Source of the DNA: Tetracladium setigerum
Lineage: Eukaryota; Ascomycota; Leotiomycetes; Helotiales
Direction of reading: 5' to 3'
Assembly: GCA_031472005.1 (NCBI GenBank)
Contig: PZJY01000008.1
Location: 1,860,001 to 1,924,000 of the forward strand
Length of the DNA: 64,000 bases
Part shown: in pieces, positions 34,027-46,837 of the stretch
How the letters are laid out: each line of letters begins with the position of its first letter
How positions within the stretch are numbered: the stretch's first letter is position 1
The notes under the pieces: generated by a model
What the model saw: the letters and a program-made list of their open reading frames with translations, nothing else
Database searches by the model: none
What the model was told of the DNA's origin: nothing
Position numbers and translations under genes: made by a program

Positions 34027-37000
34027 CTACCCACTTCCCTCCTTTTTATCCTCTTTAACTTCAGGAACAAACACAAACCCAAGCTCACCCCTCCTATCAT
34101 CCACAATCCTCCCCACTCTAATAATAACCTGAACATGTAAACCTCCATGTCCTCCTTCCTCAACACCTTACTAGCCATATCCGCACCCTGCTTCCCGATA
34201 AGTTCACCCTCGCCCTGCCACCCGGCTCTTTTTCTATCCACAGTCCCCACGAAATAGGATAGCAGGCCGGCGAGATCTCTTCCGCCTTTCCCATCGAGGG
34301 GAATGAAGTCTCGCCATGGGGTTAGACGCTCTTCGAACCATTGTCTAAAGCCTGCAGCGCGGAAGACGAGGCTTTTGCTTTCGAGAAAGGGGAGGAAGCG
34401 GCCGGAGAAGCCGGCGCCGTCGAGGTCAAGGAGGTATTTGTGTTTCCAGCTATTTGGTAATTAGTTTAATTCCACTTCAGAAGGTGAGAAAGGAATGACA
34501 TACTGTTCTCTCCACTCAACCGGTCCTGCGAAATCGAATTCCTCTCTCTGCGTATCACAGTCTACACCACCGCAGCGAGTGGGCTCTATAACAAACGATA
34601 CGCTGACGTTAAGATCCGTCTTTGAGGCGCGGAGAAGGGGCGGTAAAGTGTGATTAGACAGGTGAACAAATCTTTGTCTCTGCATTCCCTTCCATGCACC
34701 CCTCACCGCATACCCTTCGCTTGTAGCGCCCCTCCAGAAAAATGTGTCGTTCTTATCGGGATAAGCAGTATCTTCATCTGGGTTGTAATCGACTTTGCGA
34801 ATATAGTTCCAAGGAGAGGGGAAGAGGATATCAGAGAAGCTGGGGATTTTGGATTGTGAAAAGATGGGGAAGAGAAGGTTGGTGCCTTTAAAAGCGGAGG
34901 GGGAGAGGTGAAATCCGTGGAGGTTGGCGATGTCGGGTTGATGGCATACTGAGCCAGATAAAGTCCAATTGGAGATGTATGGACCGTAGGTGTGAGGAGT
35001 GGAACAGGAGTGGCAAGGTGTTTGCTTCTTCCACCATCTTTGTCTGCGGGCCGGCGAGGATGGTGGGCATGATATTGATCCATACTTGTCAAAGGACGGT
35101 GCTATTGACGCTTCAGTGAAGAGGTCGGATGGTAGTTCGGGTGGGAAAGGGGGTTCGGGTTCCATGAATCTACTGTCCCATGTGGTGTTGGTGGACGAGT
35201 TTTGTAGAATTTCGGTTTGGTTGAGCTGCTCCCTAGCAATATTTGCGGCTGCTACCAAGGTATTCATGTCTGCCCATGGAATGGCAACCCGGCTCTCGTC
35301 ATTGAGGTTGAATGCTAAATCCATATCTGGTAACCATTCTGCAAAGGTATTGATGATTTCAGCCGCGCCCTCAACCATCCATCGATGTGTAGGCGGCATG
35401 TGCTTTCCAACTTCGGTGGTTTTGTTAGATACCCGCAAGCCACCCACTTCTGTCCATGGCCTGTCAATGATATGCGCAGTCATTTCGCGAATCTTCGCAG
35501 GTGGTATACCCCAGAATGGTAATAGATCATGATGGATCTGGCCAAAGTCATCGATTATCTTTGATTTTCGTGCAACGGCAAAATCGTACCATTTGTCGAA
35601 GCCAGGTGGAGGTGGTATTCCATGCCGTCTACGATATTCTGTTACCGCTTCTTGCAAAGAGGTACTTTTTCCAGCTTGTGACACCCACTTCAATGAAGTT
35701 TCGCGCCCGTTCTTGATGAGGGAAATTATCGGGGGCTCTGGAAACTTGGTGGAGTTGCCGTAGAACGGAATTGATGTTGCGTACCACATGGTGCTTGTAA
35801 ATACGATCATCATCATAAGGACCAGTATCCTTCGAGTCTTCCCACTTGGACCTGACCGCGGCTGGAATCGAGATTGATTTGGTTCTAATTTAAGCAGTCC
35901 AGCTAACGAAGCAAGAACAACCAAGGATGTCACCAGCAACCCAACTTGATTTGTGGGGCTGTCGATTATGTGTCGGTGTAAGAAAGAAAAGTAAACCAGC
36001 ACACAGGTAGCGCTGGTGAAGATTGTTACTGGGCGAAGCTCGCGTAGTAAGTACACCGCCGAGGCAATGAAGTTTGCACACAGTAAGCTGGTGAAGACGA
36101 GTCCAGCAAGAGTGGAGTGTTCCATGCGAAGCGACCATTTTACGTGCTCCTGGTGTTGGAAGAGGAAGATGCAAGCGAGAAATGAGATAATCCCGGCCGA
36201 TGTCAAGGCTACTTGGCTGAGGGGTCGTAGGTAATCTCTAGATTCTTCGTCTTTAACGATTTTCGAGACAGCTGTGATGATGACGGCGTCCAGGAAAACC
36301 CCAAGATTTGGAGTGCGTGGAGAGTAAACCTCCAGCTTGTCAGTGCGCAAATGTAACTTGAACGCTCCGGCGAAGACAATGCATTAATTGCGAGAATAGT
36401 CGGACTAGCAACCATAAGGATGGTGAGCGGATATGACCCTCCATTTATAGAAGGGCTATCATTTGGTGAGGGTGAGCGTGCCACATGGGATCTATACTCA
36501 TGAAGAGCAAGTAAAAGAGGTAGCAAGACCTGATACATGTCAGAAAGATCCATTCCAGCACAATTCCTTGTCTCACCTCTATCCCATCCCAAGAGCATTC
36601 CACATCCAAGACAATGCTTCGGAGGATGAGTGCCCGAAGAACCACACATGCCACAAGAGCTGCCGATGACGGCTTGAAGGAAACACAGTTACGAAGACCA
36701 AACTTCTGAAATCTAAATCGTGTCGATTCAGATAAGGCACGATCTGGCTTCACAGAAGCATCATCCTCTTGAGATAATGGGAGCCGTCTCCTGAGAATAG
36801 TCCAGAAGAGCCAGATAAGGACAAGGGTGAAGAAGGACAGGTGAAGCGGCCGCTCTAATACACAGTCAGACCTGAACAACTTGGTACATGAGAATAGACT
36901 GACCAACTGCAAAAGAAGTCTCAAATCTGAAGGCGATCCAGGTAGAGGTCGCAATGAGATTCCTGGACCCAAAATTAGCAGATCTCTCTCAGGGGGAGCC

Positions 37001-37061
37001 AGCCAGCTGAGGCCACACACCAAAACACGGCTTGGTAGGTATATTCTAATGCCATGGCCAT
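34027..37061 (-). CDS. Polytopic glycosyltransferase family 90 (CAP10-like) protein
   Basis: Six exons: 37061-37021, 36962-36904, 36854-36577, 36529-36330, 36237-34516 and 34449-34027, about 907 residues. The first third holds about eight membrane spans. The lumenal part has the GT90 blocks: RHGIPPPPGFDKWYDFA, FWGIPPAKIR, FFWRGATSEGY, then WKHKYLLDLDGAGFSGRFLPFL, LVFRAAGFRQWFEERLTPW and the Arg-rich MFRLLLEWGR end. The first two tiny exons are supported by in-phase GTGTGT and GTCAGT donors with branch sites. In the last exon one base appears missing at the C run 34111-34114, so that GRIVDDRRGELGF follows LLLEW; uncorrected, the frame ends at 34023 with a hydrophobic tail. GT90 enzymes include the cryptococcal capsule xylosyltransferase. 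Wall or glycan synthesis is inferred. Confidence 0.85.
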
Positions 37062-37396
37062 GTTAGTAGATGAAAATTAGACGCCGCATGTCGTCAGCAA
37101 TGAATTCCGGAGTCGTTTGCTGAGTTTTGCGGTGTCAGTCGCGTGAAGGAATTATATTTGGAGGTCGACGACGCTTCCTAATGGAGACTAGTGCAGGAAC
37201 GATATGTCTTGGCGTAATTTGCTTGGGACGACCACGAACTTTGGACTCGTGGAATCATATTTACTCCGAATTGTTGAACCAATTCAAAATATCAAAATCT
37301 CAAAATCTCAAATTTAACATGCTAGCTATTATATAGTGTGTTGACGCATCAAAACAGGATATTTTTCAAACTTCCCGGCGATGACAGAAGCCACCC
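37062..37396. other. Intergenic between GT90 gene and siderophore transporter
   Basis: 335 bp holding the GT90 promoter and the 3' flank of the transporter; both genes are on the minus strand. Direct ATCAAAATCTC-type short repeats near 37290-37315. Confidence 0.4.
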
Positions 37397-39367
37397 CTAA
37401 TCCACCTCCTTTTCTTCACCCTCCACCTCGTTCTCCAACGTCTTCTCTTTCGCCTCACTTCCATCACTCTCCTCCTTCTTACTCTTCAACTTGATGTTCT
37501 TCATCGTAAAGCTGAGTGGCACAAGAGGTGCCGCTACACAAATTGCCAAAATCAACAACATCCGCATCGCCTCCTGATACGCATTGTCAATCGCAACTCT
37601 CTCGACAGTACCCCTGGGGTATGCAATGGCCTTCTTGACATCATTGAAAATGTCCATGGCCAAATGTTTACTTGCTTCTGGGAGGTATTCCTGCAATTTA
37701 CCAGGGATAGTACGAGACCATACAGCTCCAGCAATAGTGGATCCAGCAGCTCCTCCCAACTCAGCAGCAGTCATGTAAACGGCTGTGGCAACTGCTATGC
37801 TTCCACTATCAGCACTTGATTGAACACCGAGCTGCGTGGAGACGTTGAAGATTCCACCGCCAATTCCAACGGCGATCTGGGTGGCGATGATTTGGAGTGT
37901 GGAGGCATCATGGTCACGGAATCGCATCATGAGGACAAGACCGGCGATGTAGAAGAGAGCGCCGGCACAGACGAAAGGCTTATAAACTTTGACTTTTCTG
38001 ATGATGAGGGAGACGATGATGGAGGTAATCGTTGCGGTGAATGAAAAAGACTGGACAATGTGGCCAGCAGCAGTGACGGGCTGTTGTTGAACTACAAGAA
38101 GGTAAGAGTAAAAGTAAGGTTGGATGGAAAGGTAAAATGCCACTATCTGATGTTAAAATCGGTACTCCCAAGAAGCGTTTGGAATACTTACTAAAGTACA
38201 AGAACCCAATAGCGCAACCAGCGCAGAAAGTCCTCGACTTGAGCAAATGCAAGGGAATGAGTGGTCGAGGAGAGAGTTTCTTATCCGACTCCCAAAATGG
38301 GAAGGCAACAAGAAAACAAAACCCCGAAATGAGCATCGAAATGATCATTGGACTCTTCCAACCATTAGTTGTCTTCGAAACAATAGTAAGCGGAAGCAAG
38401 ATCAAGGCGAAAGCTGCGGTGAGGATGATGTTTCCTCCAATATCAAGCTCAACCCAGAGGTTCTTGAGACCGTGGGTGAAGCTAAGGCCCTTGAATGAAG
38501 AAGTGACCATGACTCCCTGCTTCTTTGCTTTGCGGGAATTCAAGAACATCGTCAAAGCGAAAGGAATGAACATGGCCGGCAACAAAATGCACCACATTCC
38601 ATAACCCCACCTCCAACCGATCGTCTTCAAGATCACGCCTCCAATCAGGGAGCCAATCCAGACGTTGATCATGTAGGGGACGGCGGGCAAGGTGGATAGG
38701 ATTCCACGATTTACCAATGAAGAGGTATCGGCGATAAAAATTTGTTGGAGAATTTGAAGACCAGTGCCGCCTGCTGAGTAGAAGAGCTGGGCGGCCGCGA
38801 ATCTTTGGACATTGTTCGAGGTGGCCATCTGCATGTAACCCAAGACGAGAAGGAGGATACTGATAGAAAAGGCCTCGAGACGGCCGAAAATATCAGCAAC
38901 TTTTGGCCATGGGTGGTTTGATGACGGCTAGCAAAATCAGTAAGCCTTGCGATTGGGGCTGAGGATGAATTTTGGGGATGAAAATACCATTGACAACGCC
39001 TTGAACAACATAAACAGTTGAAATCAGTGAGTGCTGAGAGAAAGAACTGGTTGCGAAGACGGTCAGAGTCGAACCAACTTGCCCCTCGAGTGAGGTAGTG
39101 AAGGCCATAAGGAAGAGACTGTATTGTTCCATTAGTTATCTTTTTTTTCTCAGATAGTCTGGCGAAGTTTGCTACAGACCTGCAGTAAGCAATTATCAAA
39201 CCCCATTTGGTCCAAGATGAAGTGATTGCTTCCATGTTCTTGACCCCTGCTTGCGCTTCAGGCACTTCTACCTTATTATTTGCCTCCATATTTGCCTCGA
39301 GAACGGTGATCTTGGTAGCGACGCGCTCCAAAGGAGTCATTGTTGAGGAATTATTTCTTTGAGGCAT
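37397..39367 (-). CDS. Siderophore iron transporter (SIT, MFS, MirB/Arn-like), one-base frame break
   Basis: Four exons (39367-39180, 39118-38988, 38927-38192, 38142-37397) encode about 600 residues. A short acidic N-terminus precedes about 14 membrane spans. Family blocks include YVVQGVVN, then AVIKPPMAK, VADIFGRLEAFSIS, GGTGLQILQQIFIADTSSL and GWRWGYGMWCI, as in MirB and Arn/Sit H+-coupled ferrisiderophore uptake carriers. The charged C-terminus ends EGEEKEVD. In exon 3, PPMAK must run straight into VADIFGR but an additional base in the T run 38901-38904 (AAAA on the coding strand) breaks the frame; removing one base makes all exon phases consistent. Such genes are normally repressed by iron through GATA factors; I did not find a clear ATCWGATAA site nearby. 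Confidence 0.88.
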
Positions 39368-40471
39368 TATTTTGAAATTTGATATTTAGCGATGACAGCG
39401 AGCTCTACGGGGAAAAAATTGAGGTTTATTTATGATTAGGGAAATGCGAGAATGTTAATGGCGAGAGGCAGAGAGATTTAGTTGTAACAGTTTGTATACA
39501 GATCTTTAAATTCTGACTGCCAATACAGTGTAGGACACACTAGCAACGCAGAAAAGTACTCACTAGCAACGTAGTGTTGGAACTACCGTTGCCAACTCGG
39601 CTAGACTTGGAGCCGTCAGGGGAACTTAACTTAGGCGCCTAGGAGCCCTCTCCTCTTCAATCAAGGTAGGCCGACTCAGCCAGTCGCGGATGTAAACAGA
39701 ATGGGTAGACGTCAGATTTAGAATCAAATTTGGTAAACATGGTGGAAGTGCTTGTTGGGACTCGGGAGAGGAGGATTCAAGTGAAGACAGAAATTTCGGT
39801 ACACAAGAGAAAGTCATAACTCTTGAAAGATAAATTGACGCGACCACTGTTTTTCTCCAATTACTGAAGTTATGCTATGTATGTCGTGCTCTTTAACCGC
39901 AATGTGTACCATCGCTGCAAGTTCCCTCGTTCGAAATTCAACTTCGGATGTAGCATTTCAATCTTCTTGCGGAAGTTTAACTTTTAGAAAATATCTGTGT
40001 TGCTCACTTCATGAATCACAAAACTAATAAGCATGTCCATTTCCTTCGGCGATTTCACCATTTCTTGCAACAGAGCTCAGAGCGAAAAGAAGCGACAACT
40101 ATCTCTACCCCCGCAATATATTTCTACACAGTAGCAAATCCCAAGCACCTCATCTCAGAATGATAGACAAACCGTTAAAAGAGTCTCGTGCCCCTGTCTA
40201 TACTCAACTCCTCCAAAATTTACCCCTCTTTCCTCTTTAGCATATTCGTACTCACCACCGCGCGGTTTGAGGAACGAAATAAAGCAACCACGCGACAGGA
40301 AAACACTTTAGTGACAATAATGTCAACAGGCCTGCCTGGTCTTCTGAGGATTGTATTGAAGACATTAACCCAGCATTTGGGTCATGTTCAATTCCGTCAT
40401 GTGGACAGTTCGTTCTCGCTAAATATACAATAAATACACAATGACAGATGAGAAGTTCCAAAGAATATCCC
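39368..40471. other. Intergenic, no gene seen
   Basis: Promoter side of the siderophore transporter and 3' flank of the rhodopsin-domain gene. A short direct repeat of 'cactagcaacg' occurs near 39538 and 39562. Confidence 0.45.
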
Positions 40472-41867
40472 TTAATTTGCGGAACTTCCACGGTACTTTC
40501 TCATGCTGTCTAGACTCTCATGATCTGTCATATCATGATTGTTTGATCCACTTGCGCCTTCTATATCTCTTGTGATCGTGATCTCTTGTGTTTTCGTGAT
40601 GCCATTTCCCTTGACCTTCTGCTGCAATTGCTCGTCACTCCCATACGCTGCTCGGCTATCATTTCCATTGTCCCCTCCCATGTCGTATAATCTGATATGA
40701 GTACCCGGGCCAGAGATCTTGGATCGTGTTGTTGCTGTTCCCACGCCGGCCGATTTGTTGCGCGCATCGTACCCCGAGGCGTCGTAGGAAGTATTGTTTT
40801 TGCGAGAGATAAGGACTTTCAACGTTGGCAGGTTGCCTACAACAACGGCTTGATAATGATCATTAGAACTGGCTGTCTTCATCGAGGGATCACAAAACAT
40901 ACCAACAAAACACTCTGTGACGGACCAGAGCGCGAGAATGACGTAGACTGCCGGGTTGGAATTCTGGATAGCTTCCACGATTTTAACCATGCGGATAGCG
41001 GCAAAGACAACGACTAGAAGAGCTATGCTGAATACACCTCCAAGAGCAAATTTCTGTCGAAGAGGTACCCGAATTCCCCATATAAGTCTGAGGGGTAGAA
41101 TCATAACTATAATCCTTGGTAAGCTGTCCAAGACACAGACATGAGCCAAATGTGTATACCTAATAGATCGGAAAAAATGTCAAAGGCTGAAGCAGCCCAC
41201 ACGGCGTCTATGCCTGCTTTTGGGTTGCAAGCATCTTTTGATCCAAACCGTTAGCCAAACTACCCAAGGTCGAGAGGACGAGCTGAGATAGCTACCTTTG
41301 GGGTCAAGAGACCAGCGACGTTGGATTGGTGTACACGCCAGCCACCCCGTTAAGCAAGATCCAATAAAGGTCACCACGCAAAGGCCAGTCGCAATCCACC
41401 ACCACTTCATGTATCCAGCTACTCCAACGAAAAGTCGGCGATAGAACACCATCAACGATGCCTTCACGCACCATAGGGTTGCCCAAAAGAATTGAAAGTA
41501 GACAACCTGCGCTTTGAGGAGGTAGACCATATCGGTGGTGAAAATAGTAGGTGGACCCGTCAACGGCTTGCCTGATTTCATCTCAGCGACCGCGTTTAGT
41601 AACTGATAGACGCGTATTCGCATCAACTCGTTGATGATGGCAACTGTAAGCATAAATAGAAAGGCTAGGATGGCAAAGTAGTCTTCCAGGTAAAGCGTTC
41701 TCAGGTTTTTCATCCGGACCGCAATTCTAAAGGCCGTGAACAGGAATGCTATGCCAGTGAAGGCCCAATTCATGACCTGTGGCGTATTAGCAAACTACGG
41801 AGATCGAATAGCTGGTACGTACAGCAAATTGAGCACTGCTGAACTGCTCTAGATCCGAAGACACCAT
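40472..41867 (-). CDS. PTH11-type integral membrane protein (fungal rhodopsin domain)
   Basis: Four exons (41867-41823, 41776-41296, 41234-41160, 41106-40472) give 411 residues. Seven hydrophobic segments are visible. Family landmarks include LYLEDYFAI after the second span, FWATLWCVKASLMVFYRRLF in the third, WLACTPIQRRWSLDP in the loop, CNPKAG followed by a span, and LPLRLIWGIRVPLRQK after the fifth. These match the fungal rhodopsin/PTH11-like domain of plasma-membrane proteins, several of which act as surface sensors in plant-associated fungi. The hydrophilic C-terminal tail (about 120 residues) is Ser/Asp/Asn rich. The third exon is only 75 nt. Ligand and role are unknown. Confidence 0.87.
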
Positions 41868-44800
41868 GGTTGGAGAGCTGCGTTGATTTGAAAGTCAATT
41901 TAGAGTTGTTTTACCATGCGAATGCGATCGCTGGTCACACAAGAATCTGGTCACACATGAATGAACCAGAATTGTATTTTGAGGGTTCATTCCAATTATG
42001 ACCACGTTCTGTAGCAGAAAGAAAGGCTATGCATACTGATAGGGGCTCGGTTAGAAAGAAAATGCAAGAAGGCGTTACTCCGTCGCTATCCCTTGTTCAA
42101 TTCACATCCATGATCCAGAAACCTTAAAAAGCAGGAGATAGTTCTCGAATAATGCAGGGTATGGTTTGAAAAAGGCAGCCCAGCCAATCTACCCAACCAA
42201 TCTACAAGGCATGCTTCTTTTCTGTGCCTGAAGACTGCATCACTTGCCATCATGGCGGGAATCTGACATCGGTATCCTTTACCGTAGGAACGGCACCGCC
42301 GAGCTGGATTCTGAAGAACGATTTCTTCTTTTTACAGCTCTACTCGACAGCTTTGTGGCCTTCTTCCCCATCTCGTTAGTTCGGAGTTCCAGGCGTGATT
42401 GTTGGCCTTGGCTTCTCGCTTTGTGTTTTCGTCACCATCGAGATGAGGGAGTATGCATGCATTACAGTTACTAAATACACCAAAGCCAGTGATAGAGGTA
42501 ACTGACTTCATGTGAAGGGTACTTTTTGTCACCTTGCTGACATGTCTCATGTGAATAAGAAGATGAGTCGTTGTGGCATGCGAGCGAGGGATTGGGCCGC
42601 GAGTAAACTCTTGGCCATATGCCATCCCTGGTTTTAGAGCTTTCTGGGTGTGGGAATAGGTTTCTTCGCTAAATTTGCAAATGAGAGCAATTGCATCTGT
42701 TGGATTTGGGGCCAGAACTTGTGGTCAATTTTAGCCGAAATTGATGGAGCCGCAACGGATGTGACCCGAGCACATGGGGTCCCCATGTCGCCACTTCCAG
42801 ATGGACTTCTTCAAAGGATTATTGTGGGACGGTACATGGCAATCTCTGATCCCAGAGAGACACCGGCGCTGTACCCATGGTTGGGAAATCCTCCGCCGGG
42901 AGAAGTTCCCGGGTTCGACATGGTGGGAAGATTGAGTTCTTGGTGTCTCGCAGCTACAATATATTGAAAACCCAGTTTAAATGCAAAGAATAGGACCCTT
43001 ACTTGAAGTCCCCACGAACGCATTGTGATAGGAGAAAGTGCGAGGACTTTGGGAACTTTGTGAGAACAAATATTCGGAAGGAATAGGGACTCAAAGGTCT
43101 CCAAGCCTGCCTGTGTAGTTGCGACAAGGGACGGGAAAATCTCGAGAGTTTCACAACCAATACCAGCGATTAGCTACCTCGCAACATATGTCCCGAGGCA
43201 TGCAGCAAACCAGACGACTTGCTCATTGAAACCCCTCTCTGTTCCAATTATTCTCAGATGACATCACGGACTTAGTGAATATGATACCAAGGTACGAAAT
43301 TTCAAATTCTCGGCCAATCGCCGATTCATTCTTGGCTCCTGCAATCCTGATGGCTAAGCTTCATGTACCGATAGATCTGGCAACCTTTTACTCCATACAA
43401 CAGCAGTCCCTAGTTTGTCTAATTTTCTAGTCTCAATAGTGAACAAGAGTAGACACCGCGGTGATAGAAAAATGTAAAATGAGTCGCTTGAACCGAATGA
43501 AGTAAAGTCAAGAAACTGGCTTGGAGTAGGACACTCTCCGGGAGCTTAGGTCAGAAAGTTTGGCATTTCACCGCTGGACCGCCGTCTGTAAGTATTTACA
43601 GGGTAGGGACGTACAGTAAATGTACCCCTGGACTTAATCTCGGAAACTTAGCCGTCTTACGGGCCTCTTCTCTACTAGCAACAAAAGTATCCGTTGGTCG
43701 GCATTGGCCTATTGCGTCAAAGTCGTAGCAAAGTGATTGGCCAATCAAGATATAAATTTGTAGTAGTACGAAATTGTTAAATATGTAAATAGATGTACAT
43801 TACGGTACTTATTCAAAGAAAGCACAGAACACGTAAACGGCCTTGTCAAAACTGTGCAAACCAAAAGCTTTTTCCCTGGCCTGACAGATGGTCTTATCTG
43901 GGCTCCTTCTTCGGAAGTAATTCTGGCTAGAACCGAGCTAGAACATACAAATGATCAAAAAGGGGCGATCTCAAATTAGCACGGATCACAGAGTCAAACG
44001 GACGGAGCTGCCTATTGTAGCAACGATACTTGCCCAGATTCTGTAGCTTACTAACTTATCAAGTTGCAGGCCGTCCGTCCACAGTGCCCAGGCTGGTTTA
44101 CCAGGTAGTTAAACGAAATACGATTGCTACAGAGGCACAGCCCGTGTCGTGGTCCCTATTTCGTTCTCCCACATCAATTTACCCTTGCAGATCTCCATGT
44201 CAAACGCGGGATTGAATTAATTGTGGAGCATAAACAGTTTTTAAGCGATCCACCACGGCACTGCATACGCCTCAATGAAGCTCTAATATATCATCTAAAT
44301 TTGACTTTTCAGCAATTTTTCTCGCGGGATTTCAAAGGAATTTTCAGCTTCTGAACAGAATCACAGATCATATAAAAGTTATTTGAGAGTTGGAATGTGT
44401 TCTGGTCACTGTGGTTAGTGAAACCGCTAAATGCGCTACTTCAGAACTATGTAAATGTCATGCTTCCATCAGGATCCCTGGTTCAAACAGTTCAAAGGCC
44501 CTTTATCAAATTGCGGATAAGGACTGTTCTGGAATGGTGCCCGGAGCCATCACTGAAAAGAGCAGATTGCACAACTACCGCATGCCTGAATAGGAAACCG
44601 AGCAATACTTCAAGGGCATCTATTGTCCTATTCTCGTTCATCGTATTCGTCGTACTGACATCAAAGGATTATTGGCAATGAAAAGCGTCCTTTCTTGGCC
44701 AAGTTCGAGATACTGAACGTAGCAATTGGACAGTCATGCAAACAAAGAGATGCTGATGGATTGTCCGAATGTCCGAGTATGAGACCACAAATGTGCATAT

Positions 44801-45010
44801 TCTACCAACACCAGGTTTCAAAGGAGCCATCAGAAAGGTCCGGCACTCCTGCCACACTAGGTCCACGTGGCTCAGGGGTATAGATTATGCTGGGCCTCTG
44901 GAATCTATATATGTGGAAGGAATCATCCTGCACAATTGCTGAGCACCAACCCAACCACACTCATTTAATTTTTCTGTTTAATTTTTTCCTTGGGACTCTC
45001 CTGTTGCGCC
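41868..45010. other. Gene-poor intergenic stretch; TATA box near its right end
   Basis: 3.1 kb with no supported gene. The largest frame (42650-42967, 105 codons) has no recognisable features. TATATAT at 44906-44912 lies about 100 bp before the FAD-linked oxidase start and is a plausible core promoter. Confidence 0.5.
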
Positions 45011-46837
45011 ATGTTGGTACTTCGAACCCTTGCGGCCTGGACGGCTCTCATGCCATTGGTATGGGCAGCCACACCTGATATTGTAGCCACTGAAGATTCC
45101 GTCTCCGAGGCTGATATTGCAGCTATCTTGGCCACAATCGAGGAGGTCAAAGCCGAGAACGATCTGGTTGCTGTCAAGGCCAGAACCTCGGACGTCATTG
45201 AAAGCCTCCAGTCAGCCTGTGCCTGCTTGACTTTGTCTGTAATTTTGTCAGGCCAGGTTTTCGCCCAAGGTTCCACCACCTACACCTCGGAAGCGACATA
45301 CTACTGGGATAAACGAGAGGCTCTGGCACCAAAATGTGCCTTTGTCCCTACGAATACCGCATCTTTGGCAATCGGATTATTCACTATCAAGACTTGCCAG
45401 TCCAAATTCGCTGTCCGAGGTGGTGGTCATATGCCTGTCAGTAGCCGATTTAGCTGATCATGTCACCCTTGGCTGTGGATCATAATTTCCTCACTTGGTT
45501 TTACATAACTGACAGTTGGCTAGGTCAAAGGTGCTGCCAATATCGACAATGGTGTTCTCATCGCCATGACCAAGTTCAACAAGGTGTCTGTCGCAGCTGA
45601 CAAAAAGACTGTGGACACTGGAGCTGGAAATGGCTGGGTCACTGTCTACGCAGCCTTGGAAGAGTATGGTCTGTATTGCATCGGCGGTCGTCTCAAGTCT
45701 ATCGGCGTTGCTGGATTGACTCTTGGTGGTGGCATCAACTATCTGGCTGCAAAGTACGGACTTGCCGCGGATGGTGTAACAGCATATGAGGTCGTGCTTT
45801 CAAGCGGTAAAGTTGTGATCGCCAGCGCTACGTCCAACTCGGATCTTTTCTGGGCTTTGAAGGGAGGCGGAAACAACTTCGGAATTGTCACCAAATTCAC
45901 CCTCAAGACATACAATATCCCAAGCGTAGGCACAAGTCTCAATATGTACAGCGGAGACCAAACTTCAGCCTTCATCTCTGCCGTCACCAGTCAGACGCTC
46001 TACCAGGAGAATTACGATCTAGCAGCTGGCGCGATCCCTTCGCTTATGTTTGACCCAGCCACTGAAGTGGCTAGCAATATGCTCATGACATTCGCCGTGG
46101 GTACAACCGCTACTCCTCCGGTCTTTGCCAACTATACCTCTATTCCGGCACTCTTTTCGAACCGCGCTGTGAGCACGCCTTTGGTTTGGCATAATCAGTG
46201 GGATACTCCATACCAAGCTCAGAGGTAAGAGCATCATTATTTCAGGGTATTGCATCGCAACTTTTTCTAATCAACGTCCACAGAATCATGTTCAACATGC
46301 ACTCCGTTGCCCCTGATGCCGAGAATCTCAAGGCCATGTGGGAGACAATCAAGACCGACAGTTTGGTTTTGAAGTCACTCTCAGGTTTCAGCGTCAGTGT
46401 TACTATTCAACCAATCACCAAATCGACCCTTGCCGTTGCCGCGAACAATGGCATTGGTAATGCCATGGGAAGTGACAGATCAAAACCTGCCGTCTGTAAG
46501 TATTGCCTTATTCTACTCTCAATTCCACCAAAAAGAAAAATATGATGCTAATTGAACTGAATTAGGGTGGGCACTCAATGTGTACTGGCAAGAAGCGTCC
46601 GATGATGCAGCAGTTATTGCTTGGGCCAAGAAGACGACTGAGAAAGTCCATGCTGCTAATCTTGCCAAGGGCCTTGGGTATAACGACATCTACATTGGTG
46701 ATGCTGGTGACTGGCAAGATCCTATTGCAAGCTATGGCACTGCCAACATTGCAAAGCTCAAGACTGTTCGTGCCAAGTATGATTCTAGCCTTGTCTTTAC
46801 CAAGCTTTGTCCTGGAGCATTCAAGATACCTGCATAA
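45011..46837 (+). CDS. Secreted FAD-linked oxidase (berberine-bridge-enzyme-like, PCMH domain)
   Basis: Four exons (45011-45436, 45524-46224, 46284-46495, 46566-46837) encode 536 residues. The N-terminus MLVLRTLAAWTALMPLVWA is a signal peptide. The PCMH FAD-binding domain starts with CAFVPTNTASLAIGL and contains KFAVRGGGHMP; H140 is the usual covalent flavin attachment site. GIAGLTLGGG-like VAGLTLGGGINYLAAKYGL and LKGGGNNFGIVTKFTLKTY follow. The C-terminal BBE motif is degenerate but clear (YGTANIAKLKTVRAKYDSS). Such secreted oxidases act on sugars, alcohols or secondary metabolites. A cysteine for bicovalent flavin attachment is not evident, which suggests monocovalent FAD. The substrate is not predictable. 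Confidence 0.92.

Noticed and set aside
36330..36400. Apparent frameshift in the GT90 N-terminal region
   Set aside because: Resolved by a 92-nt intron (36238-36329) with GTTTAC donor and CTAG acceptor that joins both frames in phase.
41107..41159. Apparent frame conflict in the rhodopsin-domain gene
   Set aside because: Resolved by using the ATTATAG acceptor at 41107, which restores the conserved LPLRLIW block.
42650..42967. 105-codon plus-strand frame
   Set aside because: Isolated, begins without context and lacks motifs or intron structure.
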